From JAGNKE01 sp965230245 (lineage in GTDB: Bacteria; Pseudomonadota; Alphaproteobacteria; Micavibrionales; Micavibrionaceae), in assembly GCA_965230245.1 (NCBI GenBank), contig OZ246000.1:1736001-1800000 (forward strand): a stretch of DNA of 64,000 nt, in the 5' to 3' direction. Position 1 is the first letter of the stretch; every line of letters starts with the position of its first letter. The notes under the pieces were generated by a model. It was not told the DNA's origin, made no database searches, and worked only from the letters and a program-made list of their open reading frames with translations. Below are positions 42,690 through 52,100 of the stretch, piece by piece. A program made the translations under genes and the position numbers.

Positions 42690-43383
42690 TTTGATTATAA
42701 AACTCTTCAATAATTTCTGCGCATGCTTCTGGTTGCGCCTGTAAAATAAAATGCGGCCCCGAAACCTCCCGCACAAAAAGATCAGGCACAAAAGTTTGAT
42801 AATCTTTAAGCGCGGATTGATGAACCAGTAAATCATGCTGGGCACGCAAATATCCCATCGGAACGTCTGGTGTAAAACTGGGGAAGTCCTTGGCCTCCGC
42901 AATAATTCTGAAACGATGTTCAATCACAGAATTTGGCAGATTATGTGTCACGTTATCAAGCAATTCAAGCGCATGGCCGCGAATGCCGTGCGCAAGAAAG
43001 AGAGGGCGCGTAATAAAGCTTTTCGTAGAAAAAATCCTGATAAAATCGGGGGAAAACAACCGCGCCATTCCAAGCAGGTAGGGCACAGGCGTACGAATGA
43101 ACCCCGCAACAATCAAAACGCCTTTGATGCAAGGCAGCCCGCGTTCCAACATCTCAAGAGCAACAAGACTCGAGAACGACTCCGCTACTAAAATGATATC
43201 ACGATCCTCAGGGAGTGTGTCCATCAAATGCTCAACATGCTGCTCCAGCGTTTTGTAGTCATCATCATAACGGATAACCAGATAACGCGAACGATCCTGA
43301 ACGCACTCCAGAAGCGGATCAAACAACCGCCCCGTGCCGTCAAAGCCGGGCATAAGTATAATGAGCGGAAAATCCTTACTCAT
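42679..43383 (-). CDS. Alpha/beta hydrolase
   Basis: A 234-residue hydrolase. It begins with PLIILMPGFDGTGRLFDPLLE (oxyanion loop), has the nucleophile in VAESFSSLVALEM (an AESFSS elbow in place of the more usual GxSxG), and ends with VREVSGPHFILQAQPEACAEII carrying the likely catalytic His. The substrate is unknown. Its ATG overlaps the hisN-like stop by four bases, so the two are coupled. Its 3' end overlaps slt by eleven bases. Confidence 0.88.
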   Translation of the reverse strand: MSKDFPLIILMPGFDGTGRLFDPLLECVQDRSRYLVIRYDDDYKTLEQHVEHLMDTLPEDRDIILVAESFSSLVALEMLERGLPCIKGVLIVAGFIRTPVPYLLGMARLFSPDFIRIFSTKSFITRPLFLAHGIRGHALELLDNVTHNLPNSVIEHRFRIIAEAKDFPSFTPDVPMGYLRAQHDLLVHQSALKDYQTFVPDLFVREVSGPHFILQAQPEACAEIIEEFYNQITD

Positions 43384-44144
43384 CTCTCCAACAATTTCAA
43401 AACATCATCAAGCAGCGCCGCATCACCAAGCGCAATCACCTGACTGCCTGAGGACAGGCCGAGCGGCTTCCCTTGCCAGTCGGTCATCTTCCCGCCAGCG
43501 CCCTCGATAATCGGAATATTCGAGAGATAATCATAAGGCTTTAAATCCGCCTCGATGATCAGATCAATATGCCCCGAAGCCACAAGCCCGTAGGAAATGC
43601 AATCCCCGCCCCATGTGATAAAATAAACCTCATCCGCCCATTTGCGCACGAAATCATCATCACGGTCGAAAAACATCCCCGGAGAGGTGGAGGAACACCG
43701 CGCCTGCGCAAGGTTCTCGCATTCCCGCACGCTGCACGCCTGCCCGTTATGGGTCGTCACGCTGCCCTTAACGCCGAGCCATCGGTCACTGACAATCGGC
43801 TGGTCAATCAGCCCCAGCACGGCCTCATCGCCATCACACAGCGCAATCAGCGTCCCGAACGTCGCACGTCCCGAAATAAACGGCTTTGTCCCGTCAATCG
43901 GGTCGATTACCCATGTAAACCCGCTCTTGCTGTCCTTCACGCCGAATTCTTCACCGAAAATTCCATCATCGGGGCGCTCATCCTCCAAAATCTCGCGGAT
44001 ACGCTTTTCTACCGCACGATCAGCCACCGTGACGGGGCTTTCATCGCTTTTCGTCTCGCTGCTCTCGATTTTTCGGAAATAGGGGCGAATAATCTCGCCC
44101 GCTTCATCGGCTAGCCTGTTGGCAAGTTCGGTAAATTCCTGCAT
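43380..44144 (-). CDS. Histidinol-phosphatase-type inositol monophosphatase family enzyme
   Basis: A 254-residue Mg-dependent phosphatase of the IMPase superfamily. Metal sites are in IFGEEFG, WVIDPIDGTKPFISG and the C-terminal LKPYDYLSNIPIIEGAGG. The KPFISGRATFGTLIAL stretch is typical of the HisN group, which removes phosphate from histidinol-phosphate in alphaproteobacteria and actinobacteria. An inositol or adenosine-bisphosphate phosphatase role is less likely. Coupled by ATGA to the downstream hydrolase. Confidence 0.88.
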   Translation of the reverse strand: MQEFTELANRLADEAGEIIRPYFRKIESSETKSDESPVTVADRAVEKRIREILEDERPDDGIFGEEFGVKDSKSGFTWVIDPIDGTKPFISGRATFGTLIALCDGDEAVLGLIDQPIVSDRWLGVKGSVTTHNGQACSVRECENLAQARCSSTSPGMFFDRDDDFVRKWADEVYFITWGGDCISYGLVASGHIDLIIEADLKPYDYLSNIPIIEGAGGKMTDWQGKPLGLSSGSQVIALGDAALLDDVLKLLER

Positions 44145-44221
44145 AAATAGTATCTTTCAAACGTTAAACAGTAACGGGTTGCTTAAAACAAACTCAATAA
44201 CGGCAGTATAGAGCGAACAAT

Positions 44222-46918
44222 ATGAAAACAGTCAACGATATAAGAAAAGAATTTCTCGGCTTCTTCGAAAAAAACGGACACACGGTTGTGCCGTCATCCT
44301 CGCTCGTGCCGCATAACGACCCGACGTTGATGTTCACCAATTCCGGCATGGTGCAATTCAAGGACGTGTTCACGGGCAAAGAAAAACGCGATTACACCCG
44401 CGCCACCACCTCCCAGAAATGCGTTCGGGCAGGGGGCAAGCACAACGACCTCGAAAATGTCGGCTACACCGCACGTCACCACACGTTTTTCGAAATGCTC
44501 GGAAACTTCTCCTTCGGGGATTATTTCAAGGATGACGCGATTGCCTTCGCATGGGAACTGGTCACAAAGAATTTTGATCTTCCGCCTGAAAAACTATGCG
44601 TAACCGTTCACTCCACGGATGAGGAAGCTGCAGAAATCTGGAAAAAAGTCTCCGGTTTTTCCGACGATAAAATTATCCGCATCGACAGCGACGATAACTT
44701 CTGGCGCATGGGCGATACCGGCCCCTGCGGCCCCTGCACGGAAATCTTCTATGACCACGGCGAACACATCTGGGGCGGCCCTCCCGGTTCCCCCGAAGAA
44801 GACGGTGACCGCTTCATTGAAATCTGGAACAACGTCTTCATGCAGTACGAGCAGGTTGACGCCGACACCCGCATCGACCTTCCCGCACAAAGCGTGGACA
44901 CAGGGATGGGGCTGGAGCGTATGGCCGCCACTCTGATGGGCAGAAACGACAACTACGCCATAGATATCATGCGCGCCCTGATCGAACATTCCGCGGACTT
45001 AACGGGCATCGCTCCCGATGGCGATATGGCCGCCTCGCACAAGGTCATTGCAGACCATTTGCGCTCTGCCGCTTTCCTGATCGCGGATGGTGTAATGCCG
45101 TCAAACGAAGGGCGCGGCTACGTCCTGCGCCGTATCATGCGCCGCGGGATGCGCCACGCCCATTTGCTCGGTGCGCAAGACCCGCTGATGTACCGCCTCT
45201 ATCCGACATTGCTTGGCAAGATGGGTGAAGCCTACCCCGAACTCTACCGCGCCGAAGCCCTCATAACGCAAACGCTGGAGACAGAGGAAAAACGCTTCAA
45301 GGCCACACTGGATCGCGGCTTGAAAATGCTCGACGAGGAAGTGGAAAAAATCGCAAGCGGCGCGAAATTCCCCGGCGATGTCGCCTTCAAACTCTATGAC
45401 ACCTACGGCTTCCCGCTGGATTTGACGCAGGACGCCCTGCGCGCGCAAAACATCGAAGTCGATGTCGCAACCTTTGATTCCTGCATGGCAGAGCAAAAGG
45501 CTCAAGCCCGCGCCGCATGGAGCGGAACAGGCGACGCCGCCAACGAAAAACTCTGGTTCGATATCCTCGACGAGGTCGGCCCGACTGAATTCCTAGGCTA
45601 CGACAAGGAGCAGGCTGAAGCGCAGGTCGTGGCGATCGTAAAAGGCGGACGGCAAGTTGAGGAGCTAAAGGAAGGAGATGAGGGCATTATCATCACCAAC
45701 CAATCACCATTCTACGCCGAAAGCGGAGGTCAGGTCGGCGATAAAGGGCGCATCAAAAGCGAAGACTTTGAAATGAATGTGCTTGATGTGAAAAAGCAAG
45801 TCGGCCAGCTCTGGCTGCACGTTGGCAATGTAACATCTGGTTCTGTAACGACAAAAAGTTCAGTAGTTTTGACAGTCGATAATTCTAATCGCGCCGCCAT
45901 CAAATCCAACCACTCCGTCACGCACCTGATGCACGAAGCCTTGCGCCGTGTACTGGGCGAACACGTCTCCCAGAAAGGCTCGCTGCAGGATGCCGACCGC
46001 ACACGCTTTGACATCAGCCAGCCCGTCGGCATGACCCCCGAACAGATCGCCGAAGTCGAAAAGATCGTAAACGCCGAAATCAAGGCCGACACCCCCGTCG
46101 AAACCCGTGTGATGCCGCTCGAGGAAGCCCGCGAAAGCGGCGCTATGGCACTGTTCGGGGAGAAATACGACGATGAGGTGCGCGTGGTTTCTATGGGAAC
46201 GCAAGAGGGCAACAAAACATTTTCCGTCGAACTCTGTGGCGGCACGCACGTCAAGAAAACGGGCGAGATCGAGAAATTCAAGATCATCTCCGAAGGCGCT
46301 CTGTCATCCGGCATCCGCAGGCTCGAAGCCGTCACAGGTCCGCGCGTGGATGCCTATGAGCAGCAAAAACAGGCCGAGAAGAACAAGGTTCTTGCCAAGC
46401 TGAAGGCCGAACAAGAGGCACTTTTTTCTGAGTTGAGAGAGTTGGGAGGGGATGTTGCAGAACCAGGATCATTCAATACAACGGATAATCTCAATGAGTG
46501 GATTAAATATAATAAAAATCTGCAAAAGCAAATCTCCGGCCTGCGCCGTCAAAAGGCCACCGAAGACACAGCCTCCGAAGAGGATATTAAAACAATCGGA
46601 AACCTGAAATTCATCGGTCAGGTTCTAAGCGGTTTCCCGCCTAAAGACCTCAAACCCATGGCCGACGATCTGAAAAAGAAACTCGGCTCCGGCGTGATCG
46701 TTCTGGTCGCCACCGATGAGGGCAAGGCTTCCATCGTGGTCGGCGTCACCGATGATTTGACAGATAAGGTGAGCGCCGTTGATCTGGTGCGGATCGGCTC
46801 TGAAAAGCTGGGCGGGAAGGGCGGCGGCGGTCGCCCGGACATGGCACAAGCCGGCGGCCCTGATCCGTCCGCAGCAAACGACGCGGTCAGCGCCATCGAA
46901 GGTGCGCTCGCAGGCTAA
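44222..46918 (+). CDS. alaS: Alanyl-tRNA synthetase
   Basis: An 898-residue class II synthetase of normal length. Catalytic motifs include HHTFFEMLGNFSFGDYFK and the GAGLERMA-like GMGLERMA; the editing domain has HSVTHLMHEALRRVLG and CGGTHV; the C-terminal DHHA1/C-Ala domain ends in GGKGGGGRPDMAQAGG. It charges tRNA-Ala and clears mischarged Ser and Gly. No SD is obvious before the ATG. It stands alone between hisN-like and the small paralogous genes. Confidence 0.98.
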   Translation: MKTVNDIRKEFLGFFEKNGHTVVPSSSLVPHNDPTLMFTNSGMVQFKDVFTGKEKRDYTRATTSQKCVRAGGKHNDLENVGYTARHHTFFEMLGNFSFGDYFKDDAIAFAWELVTKNFDLPPEKLCVTVHSTDEEAAEIWKKVSGFSDDKIIRIDSDDNFWRMGDTGPCGPCTEIFYDHGEHIWGGPPGSPEEDGDRFIEIWNNVFMQYEQVDADTRIDLPAQSVDTGMGLERMAATLMGRNDNYAIDIMRALIEHSADLTGIAPDGDMAASHKVIADHLRSAAFLIADGVMPSNEGRGYVLRRIMRRGMRHAHLLGAQDPLMYRLYPTLLGKMGEAYPELYRAEALITQTLETEEKRFKATLDRGLKMLDEEVEKIASGAKFPGDVAFKLYDTYGFPLDLTQDALRAQNIEVDVATFDSCMAEQKAQARAAWSGTGDAANEKLWFDILDEVGPTEFLGYDKEQAEAQVVAIVKGGRQVEELKEGDEGIIITNQSPFYAESGGQVGDKGRIKSEDFEMNVLDVKKQVGQLWLHVGNVTSGSVTTKSSVVLTVDNSNRAAIKSNHSVTHLMHEALRRVLGEHVSQKGSLQDADRTRFDISQPVGMTPEQIAEVEKIVNAEIKADTPVETRVMPLEEARESGAMALFGEKYDDEVRVVSMGTQEGNKTFSVELCGGTHVKKTGEIEKFKIISEGALSSGIRRLEAVTGPRVDAYEQQKQAEKNKVLAKLKAEQEALFSELRELGGDVAEPGSFNTTDNLNEWIKYNKNLQKQISGLRRQKATEDTASEEDIKTIGNLKFIGQVLSGFPPKDLKPMADDLKKKLGSGVIVLVATDEGKASIVVGVTDDLTDKVSAVDLVRIGSEKLGGKGGGGRPDMAQAGGPDPSAANDAVSAIEGALAG

Positions 46919-46964
46919 ACTTAAACTAAACTATTTGAGATAATTATAAATGGGGCGGGAAGAC

Positions 46965-47228
46965 TTACTGAGCCTTCAGCGCCTCGAATTCCTTAATGTA
47001 AGCGTTGTAGTCTTCTTCACTCAGTTCGAAGAGATCATCAGGCGCACCCGCCAAGATCGGCAAAACATAGGAATTATCAATGATTAATTCGCCCGTGCTG
47101 GTATCAGGCACTTCGGACATGCAAGGGTCATCATTCTGGTTATACGCAATGCGAACAGGGACGCGACCCAGCAAGTAATATTCATAACGCGTGACGACGC
47201 TCTCTTCCGCCTGTTCTTCTTCAGCCAT
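46965..47228 (-). CDS. Small acidic protein, paralogue of the adjacent gene
   Basis: An 87-residue soluble acidic protein. Its core reads GRVPVRIAYNQNDDPCMSE, close to TPVIIDYDQDEDPVGAY in the next gene (47232-47537), sharing PVxIxYxQxxDP, so the two are diverged duplicates. A C-terminal helix SEEDYNAYIKEFEALKAQ follows. Only three bases separate the two genes, and they share strand with the RelA/SpoT-fold gene. Family not recognised. Confidence 0.7.
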   Translation of the reverse strand: MAEEEQAEESVVTRYEYYLLGRVPVRIAYNQNDDPCMSEVPDTSTGELIIDNSYVLPILAGAPDDLFELSEEDYNAYIKEFEALKAQ

Positions 47229-47231
47229 AGC

Positions 47232-47537
47232 CTAAGCGTCCAGACCGCCCGCATTAAAACGTGCAGAGCGCAAATCAACAAAATCCCGCACGACACGGGA
47301 TTCAAATTCTTCGAGATCGACTTCATGACCAAACTTAATGGTTTGCATGAAAAACTCCTGATCATCCTCACTTTCAGGGTTCAGCGTACGCCAAACAAAC
47401 CCGCCATCGTGTGTTGTTAGATGGTAGGCACCGACCGGATCTTCATCCTGATCGTAATCGATAATCACAGGCGTTCCGTCATTCGAATAAAAATGACGGC
47501 TCGCATCGTCTTGCTTATGTGGTAAATCAATCTGCAT
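47232..47537 (-). CDS. Small acidic protein, paralogue of the adjacent gene
   Basis: A 101-residue soluble protein with the shared PVxIxYxQxxDP core (TPVIIDYDQDEDPVGAYHL), followed by GGFVWRTLNPESEDD and a helix VDLEEFESRVVRDFVDLRS. It lies just upstream of the 87-residue paralogue and 76 bases after the RelA/SpoT-fold gene. No function known. The repeated core and the close packing suggest a small protein module that duplicated in place. Confidence 0.7.
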   Translation of the reverse strand: MQIDLPHKQDDASRHFYSNDGTPVIIDYDQDEDPVGAYHLTTHDGGFVWRTLNPESEDDQEFFMQTIKFGHEVDLEEFESRVVRDFVDLRSARFNAGGLDA

Positions 47538-47613
47538 ATCTAAATCCTCGTTGCGAATGCTCTATCATAATATATTTTTAAAAATCCATAAAAAAACAAA
47601 ATCAAATACTCAT

Positions 47614-48525
47614 CTAATTATGACTTAAATCCTTGGGCGGCGGTGCGGCCTCATTCAAAGCCATCTCCAGACGACGCTTCAAAAACTTATCCGGATCATA
47701 GCGGTCAAGACCTGAATGCTCTGCGGCACTCTGATGAATAGCTTGACATGTTCTGATGTAAGCTCCCAAATGCTTTGCCAACGCAGTGTCCCACGTACAG
47801 TCGCCTTGTTTGAAGCGCTCGTTCATTGTGCGTACGTTCTTATATGCATCATGAGAATCCTGATGAAACCTGTTCTTGGCAGGGTGGAATTTAATTTCCA
47901 TCTCAAACCCGTGATGTTGCACTTGCAATTCAACAATGTGATATGGGCGTTCACTCTCGCTTTCATCAAGGGGAATAGCAAGCGTCGCTTTATAGGAACG
48001 ATATCCCGAAGGTGTCGGATTAGAAAAACGGTCGTCAATATCAATGACAAGAGCATTATGCGGCAGTTTGCGACCATCGGCATAACTCGCCCAGTTTACA
48101 ACTTCGCACACAGCGGCACATTCATCGGGAGTTTGTCCAAATACCCGCGAACGCCCGTAATCACGGATATCATCAAAACGGGGCTCTCCGTCTTTACCGC
48201 GCTTCTCTACTGTGGCCTTTTTAACAATTCTGTCGTCTTTTTTAAGATCACCGGGATCATAACTACTCATACTCAGACTATGGTTAAAATCAGAGGTTAC
48301 CGTTTCATAATCCTCTCGTGCTTCTCTCAAGATAAAAACGGCAATATCTTTAAGCTTTGGCATGCACGCACTTGCATCGGCTTTATAGAGCGCAATTTTC
48401 TCTTCATCGGAAAGTGAAGGGTCTAACTCAGGCTGTGTCTCTGGTCCCGGGACGTCACCCCAGTTGTCAAGCACCGCTCTGCTTTGTTCAAAACCTGAAC
48501 CTATACCATCTTCTAATGAAACCAT
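47614..48525 (-). CDS. RelA/SpoT-fold nucleotidyltransferase-like protein
   Basis: A 303-residue protein, start at the ATG at 48525 (the frame reaches a TTG at 48549). The middle matches the RelA/SpoT synthetase fold: a basic VKKATVEKRG near 101-110, IRDYGRSRVFG with Asp122 and Arg127, NPTPSGYRSYKATLA with Tyr175, VELQVQHHG with Glu199, and SHDAYKNVR with His225. These sit where (p)ppGpp synthetases have their ATP-site, Mg-binding and guanine-stacking residues. There is no HD hydrolase, TGS or ACT domain, so it resembles a small alarmone synthetase or a toxSAS-type toxin. The N-terminus is acidic and the C-terminus helical. Similarity is by eye and moderate. Confidence 0.6.
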   Translation of the reverse strand: MVSLEDGIGSGFEQSRAVLDNWGDVPGPETQPELDPSLSDEEKIALYKADASACMPKLKDIAVFILREAREDYETVTSDFNHSLSMSSYDPGDLKKDDRIVKKATVEKRGKDGEPRFDDIRDYGRSRVFGQTPDECAAVCEVVNWASYADGRKLPHNALVIDIDDRFSNPTPSGYRSYKATLAIPLDESESERPYHIVELQVQHHGFEMEIKFHPAKNRFHQDSHDAYKNVRTMNERFKQGDCTWDTALAKHLGAYIRTCQAIHQSAAEHSGLDRYDPDKFLKRRLEMALNEAAPPPKDLSHN

Positions 48526-48768
48526 CTTACGAATGCACCCCTGCAACAAATATAAGCATTTTAGTATGCCATTTTTCTTAAGCCTATATTAACACACGAT
48601 ATTTTATCAAAATGCAAGCAAAAAACCCAAGTTTGCAAGGGCTTTTCAACCCAATAGCCCGCGTCGGTATTTTATCAATTTGCGGCTTGCATAAGTGTTA
48701 TCAGACCGATATAAATCCCCAAACCGTAAGATAAAAAAACAACACGAATTTTAAGTAGGTTAGAGACT

Positions 48769-49191
48769 ATGGCAGTAGAACGTACATTTTCAATCATTAA
48801 GCCCGACGCGACAAAACGCAATCTAACGGGCGCGATTAACAAAAAACTAGAGGATGCGGGGCTGCGAATCATCGCACAAAAACGCATTCATATGACAAAA
48901 GAGCAGGCCGAAGGCTTTTATGCTGTACACAAGGAGCGTCCGTTTTTTGGCGAGTTAACAGAGTTCATGATTTCCGAGCCTGTCGTTGTTCAGGTTCTTG
49001 AAGGCGAGAACGCCGTTACCAAAAACCGTGAAGTCATGGGCGCAACAAACCCCGAAGAAGCCGCAGAAGGTACAATTCGCAAGGAATACGCCCTGAATAT
49101 CGGTGAAAATTCCGTTCACGGCTCCGACAGTCTTGAAAATGCGAAAAAGGAGATCGAATTCTTCTTCACGGATGAAGAAATCGTAGGCTAA
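48769..49191 (+). CDS. ndk: Nucleoside diphosphate kinase
   Basis: A 140-residue NDP kinase of standard length. RTFSIIKPDATKRNLTG is the N-terminal signature and NSVHGSDSLENAKKEI holds the phosphohistidine His117. It balances nucleoside triphosphates using ATP. The 48526-48768 gap upstream has A/T-rich sequence but no promoter I would call. Converges on the hybrid kinase with three bases between stops. Confidence 0.98.
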   Translation: MAVERTFSIIKPDATKRNLTGAINKKLEDAGLRIIAQKRIHMTKEQAEGFYAVHKERPFFGELTEFMISEPVVVQVLEGENAVTKNREVMGATNPEEAAEGTIRKEYALNIGENSVHGSDSLENAKKEIEFFFTDEEIVG

Positions 49192-49194
49192 GTC

Positions 49195-52100
49195 TTAAAG
49201 GTCCTGTAACCAATCTTTGAAGGCCGCTTTCGTTTGTTCGTTGGCGGCTTTTAACAATCTGGCGTTATTCATGGCTTCCGACTCTTTGGATAGTTTTGAT
49301 TTTTTCTCGACATCTCCGGCGATACGGCTAACCTCCGCCATTCCGAAATTACCCGCCATCCCTTTTAACTCGTGTGCCTTCGCGCCAAGAGCAATGACAT
49401 CCTGTTTTTCAAGAATATCTTCAATTGACGCTATGATCTCGTCGGATTTTTCAAGAAAGCCTGTTAAAAGCTCGGAGAACTTGTCCTTGCCTAAAGTTTC
49501 GGCAAGCCCGGCCAGTGTGTCTTTATCCAGTAAGTTGTCCGACATGATTTTGTCCTTCCCATTCCCAAGTACAGGGTTTTTAGTTTCTGTGGAGGAGGGA
49601 TCAGCTTGCGCATCTTGCTCCTGCTCAAAACTCATTGTGTTCTGTTCTTCATCTTCCTCGCCTTCCGATTTTGCATCTGTTTCATCATCTTTCGGAAGTG
49701 TAAATATCGGGGGTGTGTCTTCATTGTCATCTTGAGACATGTTCGGCTCGGGATCCGCAGCGGGATCCGCAGTCTCTTGTTCTGATAATTCCAAAGACGC
49801 CGGGTTTACAGAACTATGCGATTGACCGCTTTTCTCCATAAGGTATTTCTGAATTTCGGTTAATTCATCCGTTTCGGTTCTTTTGATATCGCTTGCGCGT
49901 TTTTTTGAAACCGAGGCTGTTTCTTTTGTTTTTTCTTTGAGTTCATCGCCGTAATTGTCCGGCTCTTTTTTGGCATCTTCTTCGTTTTGCTGCTTAAGCT
50001 TAGCCTGAAATTGCTCGACGGAACTCATTGTCTCATTATCAATACCGACCTGCACGTCATCGCGGCGGTTGACCGGTGGAGACGTCTTTGTTTCAGAAAC
50101 AAAGACGTTTCGGTCATCAAACTCTAGCCCGGTTTGCATGCTTGTTAGGCTTTCAAAACTGATATCCTTGTTGGCCTGAACAGAAGAGCTCTCCTCTGCA
50201 TCTGATGGTTTGGCATCAGTCTCTTCAAGATAAGATGGGGCGGTCTCAGGCGTGATATCCTGCTCGGGCAACGGATTGTCAAAACGCCCCATGGCCGCGT
50301 TGGCAATAGTCTCATTTAATGCAAGTTGATCAATAGGTTTAGCCAGAAATCCATTCATTCCGACGGCATAGAAACGTTCAATATCTTCCATCATGACATT
50401 ACCGGTCAGAGCAATAATAGGAACCTGAGCAACGGCAGCCGCAGGGTTGTCTCGGATCTGCCGTGCAGCCTGTAAACCGTCCATCCCGTCCATCTGAATA
50501 TCCATAAACACAAGATCAGGCCGCTCTTCTTCACAAACGCGTATCGCCTCAAGCCCGTTCGCAGCAAGCATAACCTCATGTCCGTTCTTACTGAGTAACC
50601 CTTCAAGTACTTTGCGGTTCATCTCGTTATCTTCAACAACAAGAATTCGCATCGCCTTAACCACGCCGACAGAAGAATCTTGTGGGGCTTTCATCTTCTC
50701 CGATGCACCATCGGCATAGGCCATGGATAACTCGAAATAGAATGAACTGCCTTCGCCGACTTCACTGTCAACCTGAATTTTACCGCCCATACCTTCAATT
50801 AGACGGTCGGAAATCGCAAGTCCCAGTCCTGTTCCCCCGTATTCTCTGGACGTACTCGTCTCCGCTTGCGTAAACGGCGTGAATAACTTGTTCTTTGCTT
50901 CATCTGAAATCCCGATACCGGTATCATTTACAGAAAACTTTACCAAAGCCCGAATATTGGCCGTATCCGTATCTTCGTAATCACGAGACTCGATCTTGAT
51001 TGTCACGCCGCCTTCTTTTGTAAATTTCAAACCGTTGTTCACCAGGTTAAGCAAAACCTGTCGCAAACGGGTTGGGTCGCCCATCACCTCGCGAGGAACA
51101 TCTTCATCAATATCCAATTTTAAATGGAGGTCTTTTTGTGCCGCATGACCGGACATGAGTGTAACAACATCGGCACAAAGACGGTGAAGCTCGAAAGGAA
51201 CGTTTTCGATATCCATACTGCCGCGTTCGATCTTTTCGAAGTCGAGAATATCATTCAGCAAGGTCATCATGGTTTCACCGGATTTACTAATCGTATCGAC
51301 GTAATCGGATTGCTGTTTGTTCATGGACGTATCGCGCAACAACTGCACCATACCAAGTATACCCGTCATCGGTGTTCTGATCTCGTGACTAACCACGGCG
51401 AGGAAGGCTGATTTGGCTTGGTTGGCTTTGTCGGCAACCTCTTTGGCATGACGCATTTCTTCGGCACGTTGGATTTCGCGCTCGCGCAGCTCACTCATCA
51501 ATTCACGCTCTCGCTCGATAACCCGCAATAATCGTGCCTGATCTGCAGCCTCCTTCGACTTCTCGAGTCGGGCGAGAGATTGTGCATGATGGCGCTGTAA
51601 AAGAGCCTTCTGGCGCCTCTTTTCTTCAACAAGTTTGACCGAGCGTAAACTCGAAAAAACAAGTAAAAACGCCTGAGGCAAAAGAGATAGCCAATATAAA
51701 TGCAGGATACTGTTATCCAGTTTGATCAATCCGCCGACAGATACGAACACAGCCGCGTGAGCCGCGAACGCGATAAGCCACGCACCGGAAATAAACCAAG
51801 AAATATCTTTATGCTCCTGCCCCATTACTAGGCAGACCACCATCATACAAACATAGGTGAAACAAAAGCTGACAACGTAAGCCCATAGACCGGCAATATC
51901 GGAACCCGGAAATAATAAGAATACGGTGCTTAAAACCAGTGCACCGCCGACAACAAAAATAACTTTGTTTTCAATGGGATGATCTGAGTTCTCGATATTC
52001 AGATGGCGGCGCACGGAAAACAATGCAGCAAGGGCACTTACCGTAAGCAAACTGATAATCGTTTTATCCGAAATAAACTCATTCGAGGCAAACTGTTGAT

